A DNA stretch of 64,000 nt from positions 56,161,872 through 56,225,871 of the forward strand of contig CP154956.1 in the NCBI GenBank assembly GCA_039621445.1, read 5' to 3'. A program made the translations under genes and the position numbers. Positions within the stretch are counted from its first letter, which is position 1. Each line of letters begins with the position of its first letter. The notes beneath the pieces were generated by a model that saw only the letters and a list, made by a program, of their open reading frames with translations, had not been told where the DNA came from and did no database searches. The stretch is from Euglena gracilis. Its lineage: Eukaryota; Euglenida; Euglenophyceae; Euglenales. Of the stretch, positions 1 through 10,301 are shown in pieces.

Positions 1-1960
1 CGCCCCCCCCCCCGGGTGTGGGCGCGGCCTCCTGACCGCTTTTTTTTTGCCGGCCCCCCTGGGCCGTGCGTGCCCCCCCCCATGGGGTGGTCCCCCCGGG
101 GCCGTTCTTCGCCCCCCCCCCCCCCTTGGGGTCTGGGCGCCCCCCCCCCCCCCCCCCCCCTGGCCCTGGGGTCTGGGAGGCCCCCCTGGCCGCTTTTCGG
201 CGCCCCCCCCCCCCTGGGATCTGGGTGGTTTTTTTTTTGCCGGCCCCCCTGGGCCTTGCGTGCCCCCCCCCCCCCCCCCCCCGGGTCGTCTTGGGCTGCC
301 CCCCTGGGCCGCTTTTCGGCCCCCCCTCCTGGGGGCGGGGCGGCCCCCCTCGGCCCCTTTTCGCCCCCCCCCCCCCCCCGGGTCTGGGCGGCCCCCCTGG
401 GCCTTTTTTTTCCCCCCCCCCCCCCCCGGGGTCTCGGCGGCCCCCCCTCGGTTGCTTTTCGGCCCCCCCCCCTCCGGGGTTGTGGGCGGCCCCCCCTGGG
501 CCGCTCTTGGGTTCCCCCCCCCGGGTGTGGGCGCGGCCCCCTGGCCGCTTTTTTTTTTGCTGGCCCCCCTGGGCCGTGCGTGCCCCCCCCCCCCCCATGG
601 GGTGGTCCCCCCGGGGCCGTTCTTCCCCCCCCCCCCCCCCGGGGTCTGGGCGGCCCCCCTGGGCCGCTTTTTTTCGGCGCCCCCCCCCCTGGGGTCTGGG
701 CGGCCCCCCTGGGCCACTTTTCGGCGCCCCCCCCCCCGGGGGGTGGGCGGCCGCCCCTGGGCCGTTCCTTGGCGCCCCCCCATGGGGTCTGGGCGGGCCC
801 CCTGGGCCGCTTTTCGGCGCACCCCCCCCCTGGGGTCTGGGCGGCCCCCCTGGGCCGCTTTTTCGGCGCCCCCCCCCCCCCCGGTCTGGGCGGCCCCCCT
901 GGGCCGCTTTTCTTGACCCCCCCCGGGGTCGTGGGTGGCCCCCCTGGGCCGCTCTTGGGTCCCCCCCCCCCCACCCGGGGTCTGAGCGGCCCCCCTGGGC
1001 CGCTTTTTGGCGCCCCCCCCCCCCCGGGGTGTGGGCGGCCGCCCCTGGGCCGTTCTTTGGCGCCCCCCAATGGGGTCTGGGCGGGCCCCCTGGGCCGCTT
1101 TTCGGCGCCCCCCCCCCCCTGGCGTTTGGGCCCCCCCCCTGGTCCGCTTTTCGGCGCCCCCCCCCCCTGGGGTCTGGGCGGCCCCCCTGGGCCGCTTTTC
1201 TTGACCCCCCCCGGGGTCGTGGGTGGCCCCCCTGGGCCGCTCTTGGGTCCCCCCCCCCCCCCCCCCGGGCGGGGCGGGCCCCCCCGGCCCGCTTTTCGGC
1301 GCCCCCCCCCCCCCCGGGGTCTGGGCGGCCGCCCCTGGGCCGTTCTTTGGCGCCCCCCAATGGGGGCTGGGCCGGCCCCCCTGGGCCGCTTTTCGGCGCC
1401 CCCCCCCCCCTGGGGTTTGGGCGGCCCCCCCCTGCCCGCTTTTCGGCGCCCCCCCACCCTGGGGTCTGGGCGGCCGCCCTGGGCCGCTTTTCTTGGCCCC
1501 CCCCGGGGTCGTGGGCGGCCCCCCTGGGCCGCTCTTGGGTCCCCTCCCCACCCGGGGTCTGGGCTGCCCCCCTGGGCCGCTTTTTCGGCCCCCCCCCCCC
1601 GGGATCGTGGGCGGCCCCCCTGTGCCGCTCTGGGGTCCCCCCCTCCCCGGGTCTGGGCGGCCCCCTGGCCGCTGTTTTTTTTTTGCCGGCCCCCCTGGGC
1701 CGTTCGTCCCCCCCCCCCCCCCGGGGGTGGTCTGGGGCGGCCCCCTTTGGGCCGTTCTTCGGCGCCCCCCCCCCCCCTGGGGTCTGGGCGGCCACCCCTG
1801 GGCCGCTTTTCGGCGCCCCCCCCCCCGGTGTCTGGGCGGCCCCCCGGCCGCGTTTTTTTTTGCCGGCCCTCCTGGGCAGTACGTCCCCCCCCCCCCCGGG
1901 GGGGCTTGGGCGGCCCCCCCTGGGCCGCTCTTGGGTTCCCCTGGTCCGGGTCTTTGGTCT
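1..1960. repeat. C-rich minisatellite, unit about 50 bp
   Basis: The stretch is an imperfect tandem array. The core unit reads CTGGGGTCTGGGCGGC, then a C run, then TGGGCCGCTTTTCGGCG and another C run; homopolymer length varies between copies. About every 500 bases a variant carries a long T run followed by GCCGGCC. Long Pro/Gly/Ala-rich open frames run through all three plus frames only because the array lacks AT-rich stops. I do not regard them as genes. Confidence 0.85.
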
Positions 1961-2285
1961 TCCTTTTGTCCCCTCTGGGCCTCCTTTTTGCCCCCGGGGT
2001 CGGTTGGGTCCCCCCCCTTTGGGTCCCCTGGTCCTTCTTTGCTCGCCTCTCCCCGGGGATTTCGCCCCCGTGCTTCGTCGCTCTCCTCTCCTCTCCTCTC
2101 TCTCTCCTCTCTGGGCTCTCTCCGGTCTCCTTTCTCCTGGCTCGGCCTCGGCCGGGCTCACCGTAGCTCAGCTTCGGTTGGGGATGAGAGGGGAGGGGTG
2201 GCACACCAGTGTAAGAGGTTGGGTTGGTGGGTGAGAAGCCTCCACAGTATCCATCAGGTCAACAGACGGTGAGCCAGCTGCCGCC
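1961..2285. other. Pyrimidine-rich transition, no gene seen
   Basis: The minisatellite decays into CTCTCCTCTC-type sequence (about 2080-2130) and then into mixed-composition DNA. It ends with CGCC at 2282-2285, the left target duplication of the next element. Confidence 0.6.
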
Positions 2286-2605
2286 TGTGAGTGGTCCAGG
2301 TGCATTTTTATAGACACCAGGAAATCACAGGCTGAAGCCTAATTCAAACAGGCCGATCCTAAATCGCAGAAAAAATGATGGTGCTGTCTGTAGGTGGCTG
2401 TCAACATACACTGTTCACTCTGTTGTCTGGGATTACTTTCCTGAGATTGGATTTGTTTGATTTTGTCTGCGGCGCAAGTTTGTTTCAAGTTTGGTCATTG
2501 CTGTTGGACGTGGGATTTTGGGAAAGAGATTGTGGTGAAGGGGATGTCAAGTCAAGGAAGGGGCTCCAGAAGTGAGGTCCGTGGTAAGGGGACCTCGCAC
2601 TTTCA
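2286..2605 (+). repeat. Left LTR of the TRIM-like element
   Basis: It is 320 bp, TG...CA bounded, and nearly identical to 3253-3572, with scattered substitutions such as GGCCGATCC versus GGCAGATCC. The substitutions show the insertion is not very recent. Confidence 0.75.
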
Positions 2606-3252
2606 TGAACAGTGTATCAGGACAGTGTCCCAGTTCAGTTCGAACAGGGGACGCCATCGAGATGTACAGCCAGATTTGGTGAGATGTCGTTCGGTTGCCT
2701 GCCAGACAGATTCTCTGAGACTGGAATCCGTGTCTTGCCAGACATTTGGCAAAATGCGGACAAAGGCCAGACGGCTACAGCGGAGATGGCTCGCCCACCA
2801 AAAAAGATTTGAAGATTTGAAGATTGATGGACAAAATTGGGGACCAGATTGGACATTGCAAAGTGATTGTGATTGGTAATTACAATTTGCTGCAACTTTG
2901 ATTGTGGTCGGCTGCTGGGTATTTGTCTTTGACTGTGGCCGGACGCCGCGGTACTGTGTGTACACCTGCGGATCGGCTGCGAAAGAATTTATCCGATGTG
3001 GCCTGATGCCGCAGAAGTGTGCTGCAATTTGGCTGCTAATCCTTCATTGGCTGTAACATAGTCACTCAGATTGTGTCACCCCTGTGTGCTGTGTAGTGTG
3101 TCGGTGGCAGGTGTGAAGGCAATCACCCAGGACAGTACCATTGCAATTTCAAATGGACCACTTTTTTGCCTGGCCCCTCAAAAAAAATCGACGCACCTGG
3201 CCCAATTTGGAGCCAGGTCAGATTGCCGAGGGCAATCTCTTGAGCAGGGGGG

Positions 3253-3572
3253 TGTGAGTGGTCCAGGTGCATTTTTATAGACACCAGGAAATCACAGGCT
3301 GAAGCCTAATTCAAACAGGCAGATCCTAATACACAGAAAAAATGATGGTGCTGTCTGTAGGTGGCTGTCAACATACACTGTTCACTCTGTTGTCTGGTAT
3401 TACTTTCCTGAGATTGGACTTGTTTGTTTTTGTCTGTGGCGTAAGTTTGTTTCAAGCTTGGTCATTGCTGTTGGAAGTGGGGTTTTGGGAAAGAGATTTC
3501 AGTTAAAGTGGTGTCAAGTCAAGGAAGGGGCTCCAGAAGTGAGGTCCGTGGTAAGGGGACCTCGCACTTTCA
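3253..3572 (+). repeat. Right LTR of the TRIM-like element
   Basis: This is the second 320-bp copy. It is preceded by a purine tract and followed by CGCC, which matches the left target-site copy. Confidence 0.75.
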
Positions 3573-3606
3573 CGCCGACGTCACCGCATCTCCTCACGAC
3601 AACAAA

Positions 3607-5358
3607 TCAGCTCCTGCGCGCGCGCTGCCAGCCGCCTGTCCTGAGCGTCGAAGGCGAGGGGAAGGAACAGAAAGATGAACTGGAACACGACCACCATGGA
3701 GAAAATCCCAGGTTGACGCCAGGCCTTTTACATTTCCACATGGGGTGTGGGCAGGGGGTTGGGGAGGCCTCCTTGTTGGGAAGGAAGGGCCGGTTCGCAC
3801 CGTGGCCATGCAGGGGGCACGCGTCCGGTGGTGGTGCCCCCTCGCCGCAGGGACGGGTCATAGGAGTGCACGGGAACGGGGCCCCCTGGTGGGAGGGGGG
3901 TGATCCCGAGCTGGGGCGTCCCTGCGGGTCGCCACGCGGGGGCGGAGACCTGTACCCGTGGGGCAGGGGAGACTCGGGGACCGGGTCTCTGAGGTATGCC
4001 TGGACTGCGGGGTGGGTACGCGTGGGGCATGGGGAATGATGGGGTGGTGGACGGTGGAACTGGGGCAAGGGAAACGCGGGAGGGCGCATCCCTCGCAGAC
4101 GCGGATCGCACGGAGACGGGGCGCTCGCCGCTCGTGGGCTGCCGATGGACCCTGACCGGGTACCTGGGGTGGGCCGCTTGTTGGGACCACCCCAACAAGC
4201 CAGCATCTCCAGGCCAGCATCTCCTCCGTCTTCTTGGTCTCGATCTCCTTCGTCTCCTCCATCACCTTCATCATCGCCTCCAGCAGAATCATCACCTTCT
4301 CGACATACATCTCCGTCCTCGGGGTCCTGCCACATCCACTCCTCTGGTGGCTCCTCCCAGGACAGCCCAAACTCCTTCTCCTTCTCCTTCTCGATCTCCA
4401 CGGCGTGGCAGATAGCGATGTGGGCTTCCTCCGGGAACCTCGAAAGGTACTTCATGATGTCCTCCTTGATGTCGTGTTCGACGAAGTACGACACGATGGG
4501 GGAGGCGTACCGGTGGAAGAAGTGCCGCAGCGGCTCCCACGTCTTCTCCTCGTACCCCAGCCACTTGACGAGGAACTCGAGGTCGCCGTTGGCATCGCGC
4601 CGGTGGGTGACCACCGCCTCCACCTCCCACTCGTCCAGCCGGGAACCCTCGTCCGGCCTGGATTGGCGGAAGTGGAAGAGACGGAGCGGTGGCCACGTGA
4701 GGGCTGGAACGTGGCGGTAGCTCTTGATTTGGGATCGGTGGGCCACCTGCTTCCGGTCATCCTCCATCTGGAGCACGTACGTGTGCTCACTGGTGCGCTC
4801 TGCCACCACGCACGGCCCGATCCAGTACGTCTCCAGCTTCTCGCCGGTGCGGGTGCGCGGGCGGAGATACCAGACCTTGTCGTTGATCTCCAGCTCCGGC
4901 AGCTCTTTCCTCCACTTGTTGACCGCCTCGGCTGTCTTGGCGTGCTCCTCGTTCAGAACCTTCGCAACACGATGATCGATGTCCTGCATGCGCTCGAAGA
5001 AGGCCACCGCGTCCTCAGCCCACGTGGGCGGCTGGTACGGCACCCCGCCATACCACCGCTCGCGGCCGAAGAGCACCTGGAAGGGGCTCAGGCCGCTGGG
5101 CACAGCACTGTCGTGCAGGGTCCGCAGGGCCCGCGGCAGCGCCTCCGGGCACTCCACGCCCTCCGCCGCCTTCATCTTCCTCAGCCGCTTCTGGATCTGC
5201 GCGCCGAGGACCTCCGCACGGGCGTTGCCCTCGTGGTGGTATGCTTTGGAGAAGGCATGGCACACCCCCAGTCTTGCGCACATAGCCCTCCACCAGGCCC
5301 CCACGAAGTGGGGGCCCCGGTCCGACGTGATGACGCTTGCACTCCGAACTGCGCCCAC
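3607..5358 (-). pseudogene. Chromovirus integrase C-terminal half with chromodomain
   Basis: This frame carries the second half of the integrase core. The second catalytic Asp lies in TSDRGPHF and the catalytic Glu in a segment reading HHEGNARAEVLG. A beta-barrel-like region follows (DKVWYLRPR, ETYWIGPCVV). A chromodomain comes next (plus coordinates about 4515-4640), with WEVEAVV, FLVKWLGY and TWEP, the aromatic pattern that in this family binds methylated histone tails and steers insertion. After it come an acidic Glu/Asp stretch and a low-complexity Pro/Ser tail, which may not be translated. The frame is separated from the upstream integrase half by a one-base shift near 5350. The third and largest catalytic pieces all look intact. 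Confidence 0.85.
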
Positions 5359-7103
5359 TGCTCATGCATAGCCTTAGCCACCGCCTCCGCCGTTAGCCCG
5401 CGGGTGTGGTGCACGGTTGCGATCGCCCAGCCGGAGTGCCGATCGATGCATGCTGCGAACACGTTCACCAGCTTGCCGCCCTCCACCTCCACCTCTGGCA
5501 TCTGGAACAGATCCACACTCACCGAACACATCACATGTGGCGGCACTGGCGTTGGCGTGATGCGGAGCCGAAGGGGTTGGTGGGGGTGCTCTGACGCCTG
5601 GCAGAACTCGCACACAGCCAGAAATCTGCCCGCCAGCTCGCGTGCTCGGGAAGGCACCGCAAACTGGAAGTTCCTGCTGGCCTCATCGAGGAGGCGCTCA
5701 CCACCGACGTGCCCCGACGCCCGGTGCTGCTCTCGGATTGCCCGCTCGGTCAGAGCATCCGGCACGCACCAGACGGAATCCTTCACCAGCTTGCCTGCCT
5801 CCTTCCGGTAGCCGGTGGGCCATGGCCGGCCGCGCTTGATGGCCTGCCACGGCTCTTTGAACGTTGGGCACTTCTCATACGCCTCACTCCAGTCCATCGC
5901 CATCAGTTCCTGGTCCTCTTCTTGCGGGGCTGCAGCCAGGGTGGCTGCAGCTGGCGGCACGGCGGCTGCCACAGGCGGTACGGCGGCTGCCACAGGCGGC
6001 ACGGCGGCTGCCACTGGCGGCACGGCAGGAGGGCTGGGGTGCCCCCCCACCTTGGGTGGGCCGGAAAACGGCACCGCTCTCTCGGCTGGCTTCTTCGGGA
6101 CGGCGGCACCGTGCGGCTTGACGGCTGCCTGGCTTCGGGTTGTCACGGCGATCGCTGCGGACGGTGGGATGATGCGTGCGCTGGCCGCGGGCGTGGAGGA
6201 TGCTTGCTCGGCTGACGGGGATCGCACGGCGGGTGCTGCTGTCGGTGCCGCTGCTGGCCGTACGGAAAACCGCACGGTGCGTGGTGTGGCGGGCTGCTGC
6301 TGCTGCTTGGGCTGCGCGGACAACGCTGGGTGCTGCGGCTGCTCGGGCTGCCCGGGCGATGCCAGCGCTGTCGCACTGGGCGCTCGCACGGTCGGTGCTG
6401 CTGTCGCAGCCGGCGCGGTGGGGCTCGGTGGGGGCGGTCGGATTGCCGGTCTTCCGGCTGCCGGAATCCCGGCGGGCGCCGCCTCGGAGGCCGGTGTCCC
6501 GGCCGATGCCGCCGTGACTGCCGGTGTCCCGGCTGGCGGCGATGGGGATGCCGCATTTGCGGTTGGGAGGAGGCACACCTTATCCACCGGGTGTACTGCC
6601 TTCGGGCAGCTGCGCTCCGCGGCCTTCTCCTCTCGGATCTGCTGCTCCATCTCCTCGGCGTCCGCTGCCGTCCCGTGCCAGCAGGAGCCTCGGTACTCCT
6701 GGCTGGCCGGGTAAGCCCTCCGCGACAGCGCGTCCCCCACCTCGTTCTTCTCCCCCGGCACGTACACCACTTCCACCATGTGCTCGTTCAGCTTGGAGTG
6801 CCACCTCGCCCGCCGGCCTTGCGGTCCCGTTCCCCGGGAGACGTGCTCCTTGTACCAGCTCTCCAGGGACCGGTGGTCCGTCAGGACCAGGACGTTCTGC
6901 CCGGTGATGTAGCCGCCCCACTTGTCCAGCGCGCTCACCACCGCGTACGTCTCCTTGTCGCGGGTGTCCCACCGCAGCCGCTGCCCCTCCGTCACCTTCC
7001 TGCTCATGAAGCCCACCGCCACCGTCGCCCCGGGCTTCAGGAGCTCCTCCACCGAGAGGATGCCCTCCACCTTCGGCAGCTGCTCCAGCACGGCCCACCG
7101 CAT
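5181..7103 (-). pseudogene. Chromovirus RNase H, Ala/Pro linker and integrase N-terminal half
   Basis: The frame starts inside RNase H, with ETYAVVSALDKWGG, VLTDHRSLESW and GDALSRR carrying the expected acidic residues. About 240 residues of Ala/Pro/Thr-rich linker follow (plus about 5900-6600), including tandem PPVAAAV heptads; this is unusually long for the junction between RNase H and integrase. Next is the HHCC zinc-binding domain (H and H in REQHRASGH, C and C in CEFC), then the first integrase Asp in SVDLFQMP and ACIDRHSGWAIA. The reading frame breaks near 5350, where the next catalytic Asp continues in another frame. The linker composition could reflect repeat expansion or a host-interaction segment. 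Confidence 0.85.
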
Positions 7104-7998
7104 AGTCGGAGGCGTCTGTGCGTAACACGAACGGCTTGTTCATGTCCACGTGCCACAGCTCCAGGTCCGCCATGAGTGCTGCCTTCAGCTTCTCGAACGC
7201 CTCCAGCTCGGCCGCGGACCACCCGATGGGGTGCTCGCTGCCCGCCCGGGACAAATCCCGCGGTAGCTTCAGCTTCTCCTGCAGGGGAGCGGCCAGCTCC
7301 GAGTGCATACGTACATACCCCGAATAATAATTGCAGAGGCCGAGAAAGGCGCGCAAACTCGTCACATTGGCCGGGGGTTGCCACCGCTGCACCGCCGCCA
7401 GCTTGCCGCTCGCGGGCACGCGCTTGCCCTCCTCCAGCACGTGCCCCACGAACTCCGCCCTCTTGCGGACCAGCTGCGCCTTCTTCTTATCCGCCACCCA
7501 CCGATCCGCCTCCAGCGCCCGCAGGGTCTCGCGCAGATCCCCCGCGTGCCGCCTGATCAGCTCCTCGTCGCTCCACCCCGGCAGCCGCCTCGTGCTCACC
7601 AGGATGTCGTCGAAGTAGGGGTGGGTGTGGGCGGAGACGTTGCGGCAGGTCGCGTCGATGTCCCTCTGGAGCAGCGCCGGACCGACGTTGATGCCCTGGG
7701 ACACCACGGTCCACTGCCAGAGGCCGCCGGGCAGGTGGATGTTGGTGATGGGTTCCGCCATGGCCACCTCGTGGAAGGCGTCCCGCGGGTCCATCGTCGA
7801 TAAGATCTCGCACTTCGCCTGCTCGCTCACGATGTCCTCCGTCAGCGGTAGGGGGTAGGAGTCCATCTGCAGCATCTTGTTGGTCAAGCTGTAGTCGCAC
7901 ACCAGCTTCCACTTGCCCGACTTCTTGCGGATGAGGAAGGTGGCCGCCGTCCACGGCCCCCGCCCCGCCTCCAGCTTGCCGTCCGCCAGGCACTCCCG
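7098..7998 (-). pseudogene. Chromovirus reverse transcriptase
   Basis: The segment is read in the same frame as the protease and separated from it only by a TAG at 7999-8001. It contains the fingers motif (SGKWKLVCDYSLTNKM), DPRDAFHEV around the first catalytic Asp, a strand ending GLWQWTVVSQGINVGPALLQRD, and HPYFDDILVST with the YxDD catalytic pair. Thumb residues follow (RAFLGLCNYY), then the start of RNase H at RTDASDYAVG, where a one-base shift near 7100 breaks the frame. All RT catalytic residues are present. The stop sits where an RT would continue with an ordinary residue, and TAG is one C-to-T change from CAG. Confidence 0.9.
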
Positions 7999-9597
7999 CT
8001 ACATCTCCCTCAGGGCCTCCAGCCGCTCGCCCTTGAGGTTGATGATCCGGCCCACCACGGGAGTTGCCCCCGGCTTCAGCCTCAGCACCGCCTTCCCATG
8101 GGTGCCCCGCGCCGCGGGACACTGCCACACCGGCTCACGGAACACCCGGCCTTCGAACGCGTTGATGATCTCGTCCCGCAGCTGCCGCGCCAAGGGATGG
8201 TCGACGTCGTCTTCTGTCTCCACCACCCCTCGCACCGCATTCGCCGCTTCTTCCGCCTCCTTCAGCATCATCGCCACCTCTCGGACTGCAGCCTCGTCCC
8301 TGGTCAGCTGCCGCATCTTCTTCACCGTGGAGAGGTAGCCTTCCAGCTCGTCTTCGTCTTTAACGCCATCTTCCTCCTTCTTCTCTTCGTCTCCACGCCG
8401 CCTCAGGATCCACTTGGGGTCCGCGTGGAGCTGCAAGGTGTCGCGCCATGGCTGGACATCCAGCCGGTTCTCCCGCAGCCACGGACACCCCAGGATCAGA
8501 CCCGTGCTGATGCAGCCGTCATACGCCACCACCTTCGTCATCCACGTCCTCGGTCTAAGCTCCTTGTCGTCGGTCTGGGCCGCGAAGGACAGCTTCACCT
8601 CTGCTTCTCGTTGTCCTCCGGGTAGTGCTTCTCCGCTCACCGTGCGCAGCACCAAGGGTCTTGTTGCCGCGTGGAACACCGACTCTGGGAACAGCTCCTT
8701 CTTCACGAGGGAGGTCTGCGCCCCCGTATCGATCAAGGCCTTCGCCTGGATCTTCATCCCGCCTGCCTCCACCTCCACGTCCATCAGCAGCTGGTAGCAC
8801 CCCCCACGGTGCTCCATCCGGCCGACCGTGAACGGCCGGTTCGGGAGGTGCTCCCACGGCCGCACCACCACCTTCCGCACCTTCTTCGCCTCCTCCGCCG
8901 CCGCCACTTCTTCCCGTGCCTTTTCCCCCAGGCACAGGTACCGCACCACTCCCTCCGGGATGCGGTAGGCCTCCTCCCTTGTGCACCTGCGCTCGCCGCC
9001 ACTGCCTCCCAGCTGTAGCCGATGTCGTCGCACGCCGTCTGGTCCTTCCACCATGCTGCCGCACTTCCCACCACAGATGACGTCGTCCAGCTCCTTCGCC
9101 ATCGCGTCGCTGACCCAGAAGCGGGTCGGCTTACGATACCCGTACTTCGCGAAGCGGCAGTAGTCGATATCCACGTACCGCACTCCGCGCAGGACTCGTC
9201 GCCACCGCAGCAAGCCGAACCTCGGGTTTTCAATCCACCACCGCGTAGGCGCCAAATGCTCCACCAGCTCTCTCGTGGCCTTCACCACCGCGTCCGCCAT
9301 GCTGAGCCTCCTCGTGCGGGTGGTGAGGGCTGTGGAGTACTCGGTACAGGGCGGGGACGCCGCGATGACCTCGAAGTAGCCGGGAGCGTACTGCTCCCAG
9401 TACCTCCACTTCCTCACGTCGGCCACGATGTCCGGCTTCCAATTCTCGTCCCAGTCCACGCTGATCACCTTGAACCCCAGCGCTCTTCTGACACTGCCCG
9501 TTCCGGAGAACAAGTCCAGCGCCCATCTTTCCTTCTCTTCCTTCGCCGCCTTCTTCACTGGCTCCTTCTTTTCCTTCTTCGCCGGTGCTTTCTTCAC
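7999..9597 (-). CDS. DNA cytosine methyltransferase-like domain fused to retropepsin-type protease
   Basis: The N-terminal tail is Lys/Glu/Ala-rich and the frame stays open upstream to about 9955, so the true start is uncertain; frameshifting from gag is likely. About residues 28-200 form a methyltransferase fold: LDLFSGTGSVRR (SAM-binding motif I), VISVDWD (motif II), AASPPCTEYS (motif IV with the candidate catalytic Cys), WWIENP (the motif VI position, ENP instead of the usual ENV) and YCRF..YGYRKPTRFW, a pattern seen in phage and bacterial C5-methylase relatives. About residues 270-400 are the protease, with ALIDTGAQTS as the active site and LILGCPWL near its end. The domain order is unusual, since standard pol starts with protease. 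Capture of cytosine methyltransferases by eukaryotic retrotransposons has been reported in other lineages. Whether this one is active cannot be judged. Confidence 0.85.
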   Translation of the reverse strand: MKKAPAKKEKKEPVKKAAKEEKERWALDLFSGTGSVRRALGFKVISVDWDENWKPDIVADVRKWRYWEQYAPGYFEVIAASPPCTEYSTALTTRTRRLSMADAVVKATRELVEHLAPTRWWIENPRFGLLRWRRVLRGVRYVDIDYCRFAKYGYRKPTRFWVSDAMAKELDDVICGGKCGSMVEGPDGVRRHRLQLGGSGGERRCTREEAYRIPEGVVRYLCLGEKAREEVAAAEEAKKVRKVVVRPWEHLPNRPFTVGRMEHRGGCYQLLMDVEVEAGGMKIQAKALIDTGAQTSLVKKELFPESVFHAATRPLVLRTVSGEALPGGQREAEVKLSFAAQTDDKELRPRTWMTKVVAYDGCISTGLILGCPWLRENRLDVQPWRDTLQLHADPKWILRRRGDEEKKEEDGVKDEDELEGYLSTVKKMRQLTRDEAAVREVAMMLKEAEEAANAVRGVVETEDDVDHPLARQLRDEIINAFEGRVFREPVWQCPAARGTHGKAVLRLKPGATPVVGRIINLKGERLEALREM

Positions 9598-10301
9598 CTC
9601 CTTCTCCGGTGCGTGTCTTTCTTGTGGTGGTGTCTTGTGGAGTCTTGGTGATGCCTTCGGTGATGGTGTTGTCGGTGTTGTTGATGGCGATGACGTGGAT
9701 CTTCGTAGACTCGATCTCGATGCTGTCTTCGTTGCCGATGCCGTCGGCGTTGATGTGGTCGATGATGTCTTCGTTGCCGATGCCGTCGGCGTTGATGAGG
9801 CGATGATGTCACCTTCGCCTTCGGCACGCTCGGTGACGTTGATGGGGACGATTGTGTCGGCTTCGCCTTCGACACCTGCCGCAGGCAGGGTCTCTCCCCT
9901 TCCTTTGGAGACTTCCTGCCTCTTCTCTTTCTTTGGACCAGCCGCTATCCTTCTTCATTACACTCCACCGCTCTTACCAGCCTCGTCCCTGGTGCGGATG
10001 TCGGCTGGTAGGTTGACTGCCGGTCCAGGCCCTTCCCCTCGGGACCTGGACGGCCCCGTCATTGCTGCGTCGATGTCGTCCCGGCCACTTCTCCTTTGCC
10101 GGAACCCTTCTCACCGCCTTTGCCTTTCCCCTTACCCTTGCCTTTGCCTTTTCCACCATCTTTCCCCTTGCCTTCACCTTTGCCGGTCCATCCTTCATTC
10201 CACGGCTGCTGATTGCCTTTGCCTCGGCCAGCCCAGCCTTGCATCGTTGGAGTCCTTGGACTCGTCCACCTTCTTCGCTTCACCTTCCTTTTATTTCTCA
10301 A
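9598..10301 (-). CDS. Gly/Lys-rich nucleocapsid-like stretch and Ser/Thr/Pro linker between gag and pol
   Basis: From 10301 to 10059 the minus strand encodes about 80 residues rich in GKGKGK repeats, after KRKVKRRRW. This is a basic RNA-binding tract taking the place of a CCHC zinc knuckle, which I do not see. It lies in a different frame from gag, which stops at 10291. From about 9955 the pol frame is open through Ser/Thr/Pro-rich sequence with repeated TPTASATKT-like units. The two frame changes suggest programmed shifting or decay. Exact borders are not resolved. Confidence 0.5.

Larger units (their letters stand above)
2286..3572 (+). mobile_element. TRIM-like non-autonomous LTR retrotransposon
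   Basis: Two direct repeats of 320 bp (2286-2605 and 3253-3572), each starting TGTGAGTGG and ending CACTTTCA (5'-TG...CA-3'), flank a 647-bp interior without a convincing protein. CGCC lies directly outside both ends (2282-2285 and 3573-3576), as expected of a target duplication. Just inside the left repeat, TGTATCAGGAC at 2613-2623 resembles an initiator-Met tRNA primer site. Just before the right repeat is a purine tract, GAGCAGGGGGG (3242-3252). The arrangement matches a terminal-repeat retrotransposon in miniature. The alternative, that these are LTRs of the neighbouring chromovirus, is less likely because no copy is found at that element's other end. Confidence 0.7.

Noticed and set aside
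2165-2190. CGTAGCTCAGC...GGTTGGGG resembling a tRNA D-arm
   Set aside because: No anticodon arm, T-arm (GGTTCGAATCC) or acceptor pairing follows at the right spacing.
16-2234. Long Pro/Gly/Ala open frames of 289-722 residues in all three plus frames
   Set aside because: They are translations of a C-rich minisatellite with no stops. All frames are equally open and there is no non-repeat domain.
3253-3572. The 320-bp repeat as the 3' LTR of the chromovirus
   Set aside because: No matching copy occurs near 12.8-13.3 kb. A pair with its own target duplication explains both copies better, though the idea is not fully excluded.
4234-5811. 525-residue plus-strand open frame opposite the integrase
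   Set aside because: It is an antisense shadow of the chromovirus integrase in GC-rich DNA; no recognisable domain and the minus strand carries all catalytic motifs.
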